Shown here: piece after piece, positions 6,208 through 13,495 of the stretch | Layout: every line of letters starts with the position of its first letter | Numbering within the stretch: the stretch's first letter is position 1 | Assembly: GCA_900754695.1 (NCBI GenBank) | Contig: CAAEDU010000076.1 | Location: 1 to 15,400, forward strand | DNA from: Clostridia bacterium | Lineage (GTDB): Bacteria; Bacillota; Clostridia; Christensenellales; CAG-917 | Reading direction: 5' to 3' | DNA length: 15,400 nt | Position numbers and translations under genes: made by a program | The notes under the pieces: model-generated | What the model was told of the DNA's origin: nothing | The model's database searches: none | Seen by the model: only the letters and a program-made list of their open reading frames with translations

Positions 6208-7367
6208 TGTGCACACACCTTTTTTATTGCGCGGACGGCAAAGTCTATCTCGTCGTCCGTGATGTTGAGGGGCGGGAGCAGCCGCACCTTGTCTTTGGCT
6301 TTGATGACCAGGACGCCCTCGTCGCGGAGCGCCGCGATGACTTCGCCCGCGGGCTTCTCGGTGAGGACGCCGAGCATGAGACCGCGCCCGGTGACGGCTC
6401 TTATGCCCTTTGCGCCCGTGAGCGCGGAGACGATCCTCTCCCCTTTGCGGGAGACCTCGGCGAGGAACTCCGGGGTGAGCCTCTTCACGATGTTGAGCGC
6501 GCCCGCGGTGACGACGGGGTTGCCGCCGAAAGTGGAGCCGTGGGTGCCGGGGGTGAGGACGTCCGCCGTCCTCCCGCCAAAAAGCACCGCTCCGATGGGC
6601 AGACCGCCACCGAGACCCTTTGCGGAGGTCACGATGTCGGGCTGCAAGCCGAAGCGCATGTAGGAATAGAACGCGCCCGTCCTGCCCATGCCCGTCTGCA
6701 CCTCGTCGACGATGAGGAGGAGGTCATGCCGCTTGGCGATGTCCGCCGCCGCACGGAGAAACTCCTCCGAGAGTGGGACGACGCCGCCCTCTCCCTGCAC
6801 GGTCTCGAGCATGACCGCGGCGCACTTGTGCTCCGTGACGACGCGCTCCAGCCCCTCCGCGTCCTCGGGATCTGCGGTGAGAAAACCGGGAGTGAGGGGG
6901 AGAAAGTCCTTGTGATATTCCTCCTGTCCGGTCGCCGCGAGCGCGGCGAGCGTCCTGCCGTGGAACCCGCCCTTCAACGTGACGATGTTGAAATGTTCCG
7001 GGCTCTTATGCTCCTCTCCCCATTTGCGGGCGGCTTTGATGGCGCACTCGTTGGCTTCCGCGCCCGAGTTGCAGAAGAAGACCTTCTCCATGCCCGACCT
7101 TTCGCACAGCGCCTCGGCGAGCGAGACGCAGGGCTCGGTGTAATAGAGATTGGAAGCGTGCTGGAGCTTTTGTAGCTGCGCGGTGACAGCCGCAGTCCAC
7201 TCCTCGTCTTGGTAGCCGAAGATGTTGACGCCTATGCCGGAGGCGAGGTCGAGATAACTCTTTCCTTCCGCGTCATAGACCGTCCTGCCCTCTCCCCGCA
7301 CCAGCCGCACGGGAAAGCGCGCGTAGGTGGCGGCGATATATTGCTTGTCCTTTTCCTCGAAAGTCAT
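6204..7367 (-). CDS. argD: Acetylornithine aminotransferase
   Basis: This class-III pyridoxal-phosphate aminotransferase converts N-acetylglutamate semialdehyde to N2-acetylornithine with glutamate as donor. The 387-residue length is normal. Visible motifs are FCNSGAEANECAIKAAR for phosphate and cofactor contacts, LIVDEVQTGMGRTG with the cofactor-ring Asp, and SAKGLGGGLPIGA with the cofactor-binding lysine, followed by HGSTFGGNPV. Both ends overlap neighbours by ATGA (with argB at 7364-7367 and argF at 6204-6207), indicating coupled translation. A GGGTGAG sequence in the argB end precedes the start. Related enzymes for succinylornithine or 4-aminobutyrate look similar, but operon position makes argD the secure choice. 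Confidence 0.95.
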   Translation of the reverse strand: MTFEEKDKQYIAATYARFPVRLVRGEGRTVYDAEGKSYLDLASGIGVNIFGYQDEEWTAAVTAQLQKLQHASNLYYTEPCVSLAEALCERSGMEKVFFCNSGAEANECAIKAARKWGEEHKSPEHFNIVTLKGGFHGRTLAALAATGQEEYHKDFLPLTPGFLTADPEDAEGLERVVTEHKCAAVMLETVQGEGGVVPLSEEFLRAAADIAKRHDLLLIVDEVQTGMGRTGAFYSYMRFGLQPDIVTSAKGLGGGLPIGAVLFGGRTADVLTPGTHGSTFGGNPVVTAGALNIVKRLTPEFLAEVSRKGERIVSALTGAKGIRAVTGRGLMLGVLTEKPAGEVIAALRDEGVLVIKAKDKVRLLPPLNITDDEIDFAVRAIKKVCAQ

Positions 7368-8230
7368 ATGTTCTCACCCGACACGAACATCGTGCCCATG
7401 CCTTCGTCCGTGAGCGTCTCGATGAGGATGGAGTGCGGCACCCTGCCGTCGATGATGAACACCTTCTTCACCCCGCGGCGGATCGCCTCTATGCAGCAGC
7501 TCACCTTGGGGATCATCCCGCCCGAGAGCAGCCCCTGATTGATCATGCGCTGCGCCTCGCTGACGAAGATCTTGCCGATGAGCGTGCTCTCGTCCTTCTC
7601 GTCTTCGAGCAGCCCCGCGGTGTCCGTCATGTTGATGAAGCTCTCCGCTTTGAGCATCCCCGCGATCTTGGCGGCGGCGGTGTCCGCGTTGATATTGTAG
7701 ACGTTGCCTTCCGCGTCGCATCCCACGGTGGAGATGACGGGGATGTAGCCCATCTCCAGCATGTCGAGGACGGGCTTGACGTTGAGGGACTCTATCTCCC
7801 CCACAAAACCGAGGCGCGGGTCGAGCTGCCTTGCGGAGATGAGCCCGCCGTCCGCGCCGCTGAGCCCGATGGCGCTGCCGCCGAGAGACTGGATGAGATT
7901 GACGAGGCTCTTGTTGACCTTGCCCGCGAGCACCATCTGCACGACGTCCGCGGTCTCCGCGTCCGTAACGCGCAGCCCGTCCACGAACTCCGTCTTTTTG
8001 CCGAGCTTGCCGAGCATCTCCGTGATCTCGGGTCCGCCGCCGTGCACCAGCACCACCTTCACCCCGATGAGGGAGAGAAGGACGAGGTCGCCCATGACGG
8101 CGCGCTTCAACGCCTCGTCGCGCATGGCGCTGCCGCCGTATTTGACGAGCAGGATCTTGCCGCTGTACTTTTGGATGTGAGGGAGCGCCTCGATGAGCAC
8201 TTCCGCCCTCTGCTTGTTGTCTATGCGCAT
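7364..8230 (-). CDS. argB: Acetylglutamate kinase
   Basis: This amino-acid kinase phosphorylates N-acetylglutamate, the committed step of ornithine synthesis. The 288-residue product shows LVKYGGSAM (ATP phosphates), LVHGGGPEI, DGLRVTDAETADVVQMVLAGKVN, NINADTAAAKIAG and the C-terminal GGMIPKV segment. I start it at ATG 8230, not at an upstream codon that would run far into argJ: AGGAGG at 8235-8240 overlaps the argJ stop and lies four bases before this ATG. The N-terminus carries the extra helix (VLIEALPHIQKY) ahead of the kinase core that marks hexameric, arginine-inhibited family members, so feedback inhibition is expected. That is inference from family knowledge. It overlaps argD by four bases. 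Confidence 0.95.
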   Translation of the reverse strand: MRIDNKQRAEVLIEALPHIQKYSGKILLVKYGGSAMRDEALKRAVMGDLVLLSLIGVKVVLVHGGGPEITEMLGKLGKKTEFVDGLRVTDAETADVVQMVLAGKVNKSLVNLIQSLGGSAIGLSGADGGLISARQLDPRLGFVGEIESLNVKPVLDMLEMGYIPVISTVGCDAEGNVYNINADTAAAKIAGMLKAESFINMTDTAGLLEDEKDESTLIGKIFVSEAQRMINQGLLSGGMIPKVSCCIEAIRRGVKKVFIIDGRVPHSILIETLTDEGMGTMFVSGENI

Positions 8231-8238
8231 AATGCCTC

Positions 8239-9465
8239 CTAAGTCCTGTAATCGCCGTTGATGCGGACGTAATCGTAAGTGAGGTCGCACCCCCACGCTT
8301 CTGCGGAGAACTCCCCCTTGCCCATCGTGACGAGGATGAAGATCTCGTTGGCGGAGAGCACTTCCTTTGCCTTCTCTTCCGAAAAGTCCGTGCCCGAGCC
8401 GCCCCTGCACACTTCCACTTCTCCCGCCGCGGAACGGAAGACGACGTCCACGCTCTCGGGGTCGAAAGCCGCGCCGCCGTAGCCCATCGCGCAGAGCACC
8501 CTGCCCCAGTTGGCGTCGGCGCCGAACATCGCCGCCTTGACAAGGGAGGAACAGACGATCGCCTTCGCCGCCTTCTTGGCATCCGAGAGGGTGTCCGCAC
8601 CCGTCACCACGCAGTCGAGGAGCTTGGTCGCGCCCTCGCCGTCGCCGGCGAGCATTCTGCACAACGCGATGTTTACCGTGTTCAAAGCGCGCATAAAAGT
8701 GCGGAAATCGTCATTTTCGCAGGTTATCTCCTCATTGCCAGCCATGCCGTTGGCGAGCAGCAACACCATATCGTTGGTGGAGGTGTCGCCGTCCACGCTC
8801 ATCATGTTGAAGGTGTCTGCGACATCCCCCGAAAGCGCGCGCTGCAACATCTCTTTGGACACCGCCGCGTCCGTGGTGAGGAAGACGAGCATCGTCGCCA
8901 TGTCGGGGTGGATCATCCCAGAGCCCTTCGCCATCCCGCCCAGCCTGCACACCTTACCGCCCAGGGTGAACTCCACCGCGACCTGCTTGCTTATCGTGTC
9001 CGTGGTCATGATGGCGAGTGCCGCGTCGCTGCCGTCGCGGGAGAGCGCGGCTTTGAGCTCCGGCACGCCGTAACGGAAGGGAGCAAGATCGAGGGGCTGA
9101 CCGATGACCCCGGTGGACGCCACCGCCACGCTCTCGGCGGGGATGCCGAGGGTCTCGCCCACGATGGCGCAGGTCTCCTCCGCAAGCTCCTTCCCGCCCG
9201 CGCAACAGGTGTTGGCGATGCCGCTGTTGCAGATTATCGCGCTGATCTTTCCACCGTCCACATGCGCCTTCGTCACCGTAAGGGGCGCGCCCTTGACGCG
9301 GTTGCGGGTGTAGACCGCGGCTGCCGTCGCGGGAGTCTCGCTATACACCAAAGCAAGATCCTTCTTGGTGCGGTTGCGCCTGATGCCGCAATAGACGCCT
9401 GCGGCGAGATATCCTTTGGCGGCGCATACGCCGCCGTTCACACTCTTTATATCATTCTCTTTCAT
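8239..9465 (-). CDS. argJ: Glutamate N-acetyltransferase / amino-acid acetyltransferase
   Basis: ArgJ moves the acetyl group from N-acetylornithine to glutamate, closing the cyclic pathway; some family members also use acetyl-CoA. It is made as a precursor that cleaves itself before a nucleophilic threonine. The motif KGSGMIHPDMATMLVF is present, with cleavage expected between Ala and Thr of MATML (T191 of the 408-residue form). STGVIGQPL and the N-terminal YCGIRRNRTKKDLALVYSE block also fit. The start is uncertain: ATG 9465 has a weak GAG-containing site nine bases upstream, while ATG 9486 would add seven residues with no visible ribosome site. No separate acetylglutamate synthase lies nearby, so a bifunctional enzyme is plausible but cannot be read from sequence alone. 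The gap to argC is short, suggesting co-transcription. Confidence 0.94.
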   Translation of the reverse strand: MKENDIKSVNGGVCAAKGYLAAGVYCGIRRNRTKKDLALVYSETPATAAAVYTRNRVKGAPLTVTKAHVDGGKISAIICNSGIANTCCAGGKELAEETCAIVGETLGIPAESVAVASTGVIGQPLDLAPFRYGVPELKAALSRDGSDAALAIMTTDTISKQVAVEFTLGGKVCRLGGMAKGSGMIHPDMATMLVFLTTDAAVSKEMLQRALSGDVADTFNMMSVDGDTSTNDMVLLLANGMAGNEEITCENDDFRTFMRALNTVNIALCRMLAGDGEGATKLLDCVVTGADTLSDAKKAAKAIVCSSLVKAAMFGADANWGRVLCAMGYGGAAFDPESVDVVFRSAAGEVEVCRGGSGTDFSEEKAKEVLSANEIFILVTMGKGEFSAEAWGCDLTYDYVRINGDYRT

Positions 9466-9486
9466 TTCTTTATTCTCTTTCCGCAT

Positions 9487-9556
9487 GTTTTTCGGATGCG
9501 TTTTCGTTCTCTTGCCGCCGTGCGGCGTTGCATGACGCTCTCTTCGTCGCTCCCTC
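9487..9556 (-). other. argC-argJ spacer
   Basis: This 70-base gap holds only a small CGCCG/CGGCG dyad near 9520-9531 and no T-run, so transcription probably continues from argC into argJ. Confidence 0.4.
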
Positions 9557-10477
9557 TCACAGCACGAGACCTGTCTCCGGCGGGAGGCCGAGCGCGAGGT
9601 TCATGCACTCCACCGCGGCTCCCGATGCGCCTTTGCCGAGGTTGTCGTAGCGGGCGACGAGGATATATCTGCCCTCCCCGCCGTGCAGGGAGATCTCCAT
9701 GCAGTCCCTGCCCTCATACGCGCCCGCGGAGAGGAACCCGCTCTCGTCGCACTCCTCTTTGAAGAAGACGATGTCCCCGTCATACAGCCCGCAGTAGACC
9801 TCCGCGATGTCCGCCGCCGTGCCTTTCACGTCGCTCTCGAAGAGAGGAACGGTGACTTCCATGCCGGAGTAAAAGTCCCCGACGACGGGACAGAACACGG
9901 GGGCGAAGTCCAGCCCCGCGACCGCTTTCATCTCTTTCAGGTGCTTGTGCCGCTGCGCGATGCCGTACTGTCTTGGGGCGGAAAGCTCGCCCTTTCTTGC
10001 CGCATAGTCCGCGATCATCTTCTTCCCGCCGCCGCTGTACCCCGTGAGGGAGAAGCAACCGAGATGCGCGTCTTTTGCGAGCAGTCCCCTCTCGACGAGA
10101 GGCTGCACGAGCGCGATGAACCCCGATGCGTGACACCCGGGGACGGCGATGCGTTTGGACGCCGCGATGCGCTCCGCCCTTCCGCCGCCGAGCTCCGGGA
10201 AGCCGTACTCCCAGCCCGGCAAAGTGCGGTGCGCCGTGGACGCGTCGATGATGACGGCGCCGGAGCCTTCCGCAAGTGCGACGGATCCCCTCGCCGCCTC
10301 ATCCGGAAGACACAGGAAGGTGACGTCAGAGGCGAAGATGGCTTCCTTCCTTGCTGCGGGGTCCTTCCTCTTCTCCTCGGGGAGCACGATGAGCTCGATG
10401 TCTCCGCGCCCGCCGAGCCTTTCCGAGATGCGCAGCCCCGTCGTGCCTTCCCTGCCGTCCACGAAAACGCGCGTCAT
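9557..10477 (-). CDS. argC: N-acetyl-gamma-glutamyl-phosphate reductase, type 2
   Basis: This NADPH-dependent enzyme reduces N-acetylglutamyl phosphate to the semialdehyde. The 306-residue product has the type-2 subfamily start (VDGREGTTGLRI, residues 6-17) instead of the GxxGYxGxE loop of type 1, then IDASTAHR (77-84), the catalytic cysteine C115 in VPGCHASG, TGYSGGGKKM (145-154), the probable catalytic histidine in QRHKHLKE (about H178), and NLGKGASGAAV near the C-terminus. Type-2 enzymes are best known from proteobacteria and are shorter than the type common in Bacillota. The start overlaps the argH stop as ATGA and has GGAGGAG eight bases upstream. Function is secure from motifs and operon. 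Confidence 0.94.
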   Translation of the reverse strand: MTRVFVDGREGTTGLRISERLGGRGDIELIVLPEEKRKDPAARKEAIFASDVTFLCLPDEAARGSVALAEGSGAVIIDASTAHRTLPGWEYGFPELGGGRAERIAASKRIAVPGCHASGFIALVQPLVERGLLAKDAHLGCFSLTGYSGGGKKMIADYAARKGELSAPRQYGIAQRHKHLKEMKAVAGLDFAPVFCPVVGDFYSGMEVTVPLFESDVKGTAADIAEVYCGLYDGDIVFFKEECDESGFLSAGAYEGRDCMEISLHGGEGRYILVARYDNLGKGASGAAVECMNLALGLPPETGLVL

Positions 10478-11847
10478 CCCGCAAACTCCTCCGCAAACCT
10501 GATCTGTTTCTCTACGGACGCGGCGCCGGTGCCGCCCTCCGAGGTGCGCCTTCGCACGCAGGCGGCGAGGGAGATGGCGTCGTACAGCCCGTCGTCGAAG
10601 AGGTCGGAGATCCCTTTATACTCCTCGAGGGTGAGCTCCTCGAGCGTTTTATCCTTTTTGATCGCCAGCGCGACGACCTCTCCCACCGTCTTATACGCGG
10701 TGCGGAAGGGCATCCCCTTGCCGACGAGATAATCCGCAAGGTCGGTGGCGTTGATGAAGCCCTTGCCCGCCGCGCGGTACATCGCCGCCCTGTTCGGCTT
10801 CATGGTCGCGATCATGGGCGCGAAAATGCCGAGGCAGGCTTTGACGGTGTCCAGCGCGTCGAAGGTGAGCTCCTTGTCCTCCTGCATATCCTTGTTGTAG
10901 GCGAGGGGCAGCCCTTTGAGGACGGTGAGCATCGCCATGAGGTCGCCGTACACCCTGCCCGTCTTGCCGCGCACGAGCTCCGCCATGTCCGAGTTTTTCT
11001 TCTGCGGCATGATGCTTGAGCCCGTGGTGTAGGCGTCGCTGAGCTCCACGAAACCGAACTCCGAAGACGTCCATAGCACCACCTCTTCCGCAAAACGGGA
11101 AAGGTGGGTCATGACGAGGGAGAATGCGGAGATGAGCTCCACGCAGAAATCCCTGTCCGACACCCCGTCGATGCTGTTGAGGGAGATGCCGTCAAAGCCG
11201 AGCTTCTTTGCGGTGAAAGTCCTATCCGTGGGATAGGTCGTGCCCGCGAGCGCGCAGGAGCCCAACGGGCTCACGTTCATTCGGCGCACCGCGTCCCCTA
11301 TCCTGCCCGCGTCGCGGACGAACATCATCGCATAGGCGAGGAGATGATGCGCAAAGACGATGGGCTGCGCCCTTTGCAGATGGGTGTAGCCGGGGACGAT
11401 GAAGTCCTTGGTCGCCTTCGCCTGCCCCACGACAGCGCGGATGAGCCCCTTGACGAGACCGACGACTTCCTCGCTCTCCCGCCTGAGATACAGCCGCATA
11501 TCCACCGCGACCTGATCGTTGCGGCTGCGGGCGGTGTGCAGCTTCTTGCCCGCCTCGCCGATGCGGGCGGTGAGCTCCGCCTCCACGAACATGTGGATGT
11601 CCTCCGCTTCGGGGTCGATCACGAGCACACCGGACTCGATGTCCGCAAGGATGCCTTTGAGCCCTTCCGCGATCTCGCCGAACTCGGCATAGGTGATGAT
11701 GCCGCAGCCCGCGAGCATCTCCGCGTGCGCGAGAGACCCCTCGATGTCCTCGCGGTACATCCTGCCGTCCACGGCGACGGAAGAGTTGAAATCGTCCGCG
11801 GCTTTCGCGGTCTCGGCAGTCGTCCTGCCCGCCCACATCTTAGCCAT
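10474..11847 (-). CDS. argH: Argininosuccinate lyase
   Basis: This fumarase/aspartase-superfamily homotetramer splits argininosuccinate into arginine and fumarate, the last step of the pathway. The 457-residue protein has normal length and all three conserved regions: HTARSRNDQ (104-112), YTHLQRAQP (154-162) with the general-acid histidine, and the flexible signature loop GSSIMPQKKNSD (276-287) containing the catalytic serine. ATG 11847 is preceded by GGAGG at suitable spacing. The gene follows argG across a 99-base gap rich in hairpins and overlaps argC by four bases, so it may set the translation level of the distal genes. Confidence 0.96.
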   Translation of the reverse strand: MAKMWAGRTTAETAKAADDFNSSVAVDGRMYREDIEGSLAHAEMLAGCGIITYAEFGEIAEGLKGILADIESGVLVIDPEAEDIHMFVEAELTARIGEAGKKLHTARSRNDQVAVDMRLYLRRESEEVVGLVKGLIRAVVGQAKATKDFIVPGYTHLQRAQPIVFAHHLLAYAMMFVRDAGRIGDAVRRMNVSPLGSCALAGTTYPTDRTFTAKKLGFDGISLNSIDGVSDRDFCVELISAFSLVMTHLSRFAEEVVLWTSSEFGFVELSDAYTTGSSIMPQKKNSDMAELVRGKTGRVYGDLMAMLTVLKGLPLAYNKDMQEDKELTFDALDTVKACLGIFAPMIATMKPNRAAMYRAAGKGFINATDLADYLVGKGMPFRTAYKTVGEVVALAIKKDKTLEELTLEEYKGISDLFDDGLYDAISLAACVRRRTSEGGTGAASVEKQIRFAEEFAG

Positions 11848-11867
11848 AATTGCCTCCGTTTAATTCC

Positions 11868-11890
11868 AAAACCGGCTTTACGCCGGCTTT
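11868..11890 (-). terminator. Second hairpin with T-run in the argG-argH gap
   Basis: On the minus strand AAAGCCGGC-GTAAA-GCCGGTTTT forms a 9-bp stem with one G-U pair whose 3' arm ends in four T. The U-rich arm is paired with A-rich sequence, as in weak or bidirectional terminators. It lies about 20 bases before the argH start and just ahead of its ribosome site. Confidence 0.4.
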
Positions 11891-11916
11891 CGGAAAGATA
11901 AACTGCCTTTTCGGGC

Positions 11917-11940
11917 AAAACGCGCCCTCGGCGGGGCGCG
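11917..11940 (-). terminator. Intrinsic-terminator-like hairpin just after argG
   Basis: On the minus strand CGCGCCC-CGCCGA-GGGCGCG is a perfect 7-bp GC stem followed at once by TTTT, starting six bases after the argG stop. The short T-run suggests partial termination. A smaller TGCC/GGCA dyad (11904-11917) follows it. Confidence 0.5.
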
Positions 11941-11946
11941 TCACGG

Positions 11947-13185
11947 TCACTTCTTCTGTTTGCTCGCGACAGCCGCATCCACCTGAGCCTGCACCTTGAT
12001 GGGCAGCCCGAACAGGTTGATGAAGCCCGTCGCGTCCGCCTGGTTGTAGACGTGATCCTCGCCGAAGGTGGCGATCTCTTCGCTGTAAAGGGAGTAGTCG
12101 CTCCAGGCGCCCGCCTTGATCATGTTGCCCTTGTAGAGCTTGATCTTCACCTTGCCCGTCACCCTCTCCTGCGTCTTGTCCACGAACGCGGAGAGCGCCT
12201 CGCGCAGGGGGGTGTACCACTGTCCGTTGTACACCAGCTCCGCAAACGTGATGGCGAGCTCCTGCTTCTTGTGCGCGGTGTATTTGTCAAGGCACAGCGT
12301 CTCGAGATATTCGTGCGCGAAATAAAGGATGGCGCCGCCCGGGGTCTCATAGACGCCGCGGCACTTGATGCCCACCAGCCTGTTCTCCACGATGTCGAGC
12401 AGCCCGATGCCGTTCTCGCCGCCCACCTTGTTGAGGGCGAGGATGATGTCCTTGGCGCTCATCTTCTTGCCGTCGAGCGCGACGGGGACGCCCTTTTCAA
12501 ATTCGAGGGTGACGTAAGTGGGTTTGTCCGGCGCCTTCATGGGAGAGACGCCCATCTCGAGGAAGCCCTCTTTGTCGTAGAGGGGCTCGTTGCCCGCGTC
12601 CTCGAGGTCCAGCCCTTCGTGAGAGAGGTGCCAGAGGTTCTTGTCCTTGGAATAGTTGGTCTCGCGGTTGATCTTGAGGGGGACGTTGTGCGCCTCGGCG
12701 TAGTCGATCTCCTCCTCGCGGGACTTGATGCTCCACTCCCTCCACGGGGCGATGACGGGCATATCGGGCGCGAACGCCTTGATGGCGAGCTCGAAACGCA
12801 CCTGGTCGTTGCCCTTGCCCGTGCAGCCGTGGCAGATGGCGTCCGCGTGCTCCGCCTTTGCGATCTCCACTATGCGCTTGGCGATGATGGGACGCGCAAA
12901 GGACGTGCCCAGCATATACTCTTCATACTTCGCTCCCGCCTTGACGGTGGGGATGATATAGTCGTTCACGAACTCGTCCGTGAGGTCCTCGATGTAGAGC
13001 TTGGAAGCGCCCGTTTTCAGCGCCTTTTCCTCCAGCCCTTCGAGCTCGTCCGCCTGCCCCACGTTGCCGGAGACCGCGATGACCTCGCAGTTGTTGTAGT
13101 TCTCCTTGAGCCAGGGGATGATGATGGAAGTGTCCAGACCGCCGGAGTATGCCAACACAACTTTCTTTATCTTGCTCTTGTCCAT
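11947..13185 (-). CDS. argG: Argininosuccinate synthase
   Basis: This cytoplasmic tetramer uses ATP to condense citrulline and aspartate into argininosuccinate. The 412-residue protein begins with the ATP-pyrophosphatase P-loop AYSGGLDTS (12-20) and contains GCTGKGNDQVRFE, EEIDYAEAHNVPLKI, and EGLDLEDAGNEP, all typical of the family, with normal length. It is the first gene of the arginine operon, with a near-consensus promoter about 30 bases upstream and a CAGG-type ribosome site before ATG 13185. The hairpins behind it may allow an argG-only message alongside the full operon transcript. Confidence is high. Confidence 0.97.
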   Translation of the reverse strand: MDKSKIKKVVLAYSGGLDTSIIIPWLKENYNNCEVIAVSGNVGQADELEGLEEKALKTGASKLYIEDLTDEFVNDYIIPTVKAGAKYEEYMLGTSFARPIIAKRIVEIAKAEHADAICHGCTGKGNDQVRFELAIKAFAPDMPVIAPWREWSIKSREEEIDYAEAHNVPLKINRETNYSKDKNLWHLSHEGLDLEDAGNEPLYDKEGFLEMGVSPMKAPDKPTYVTLEFEKGVPVALDGKKMSAKDIILALNKVGGENGIGLLDIVENRLVGIKCRGVYETPGGAILYFAHEYLETLCLDKYTAHKKQELAITFAELVYNGQWYTPLREALSAFVDKTQERVTGKVKIKLYKGNMIKAGAWSDYSLYSEEIATFGEDHVYNQADATGFINLFGLPIKVQAQVDAAVASKQKK

Positions 13186-13216
13186 AAATTACCTGCCGTT
13201 CAGCGTATTTGACACG

Positions 13217-13245
13217 ATTATATTGCCGCGCCGAATAAAAGTCAA
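13217..13245 (-). promoter_or_regulatory. Promoter of the arginine operon (argG)
   Basis: On the minus strand TTGACT (13240-13245) and a perfect TATAAT (13217-13222) are 17 bases apart. The start is predicted near 13210, giving a leader of about 25 bases, too short for a riboswitch or T-box. Confidence 0.75.
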
Positions 13246-13252
13246 ACATTTT

Positions 13253-13358
13253 TGCATATTATTTCGCGTTTTGTGCATATAATTTGTCAAAATGCAAGAT
13301 TATACCGAAATTTGCATATTTTATGCACATTTTTATGCAAAATCGCCGTTTTTATGCA
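13253..13358. promoter_or_regulatory. Cluster of TGCAT half-sites, possible ArgR-type operator
   Basis: Seven TGCAT half-sites occur in about 106 bp: on the plus strand at 13253, 13274 and 13313, and as ATGCA at 13292, 13323, 13335 and 13354. TTTGCATATT appears twice exactly (13251, 13311) and TTTTATGCA three times (13319, 13331, 13350). TGCAT-ATTTT-ATGCA (13313-13327) is a perfect dyad. Gram-positive ARG boxes have a similar AT-rich TGNAT...ATNCA form, but with four rather than five central bases, so the link to ArgR is tentative. The cluster lies upstream of the argG -35 box. Confidence 0.45.
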
Positions 13359-13441
13359 CGCGCGGCGGCGCTGACGTGCGCGCGAACATTTCTTTTGGTA
13401 CGCACGGATATATTCATATTCGCGCGCCCGAAAATTTTATC

Positions 13442-13470
13442 TTGTGAAAGAGCGGAGTCTGTAATATAAT
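13442..13470 (+). promoter_or_regulatory. Promoter of the GPH symporter gene
   Basis: TTGTGA (13442-13447) and a perfect TATAAT (13465-13470) are 17 bases apart. The leader is only about 20 bases and contains AGGGAGG (13484-13490) five bases before the ATG. Confidence 0.6.
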
Positions 13471-13495
13471 CTTTTTATACACAAGGGAGGAAATC

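Noticed and set aside
6208..6216. GTG start for argF three codons upstream
   Set aside because: The ribosome site AAGGTG lies too close to the GTG, whereas ATG 6207 has good spacing and the ATGA overlap seen at two other junctions.
7364..8662. A 432-residue form of ArgB extending into argJ
   Set aside because: The extra N-terminal part is argJ sequence in another frame; AGGAGG before ATG 8230 fixes the true start.
12052..13212. Long plus-strand open frame opposite argG, with similar ones opposite argF, argD, argB, argC and the symporter
   Set aside because: All are antisense shadows of well-recognised genes, with no family motifs and no start signals.
13186..13216. Arginine riboswitch or T-box leader for the arginine operon
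   Set aside because: The predicted leader is only about 25 bases, too short for any known leader element of these kinds.
13253..13358. Possible CRISPR-like or tandem repeat array
   Set aside because: The repeated words are only 5-10 bp, occur on both strands and have irregular spacing; an operator cluster fits better.
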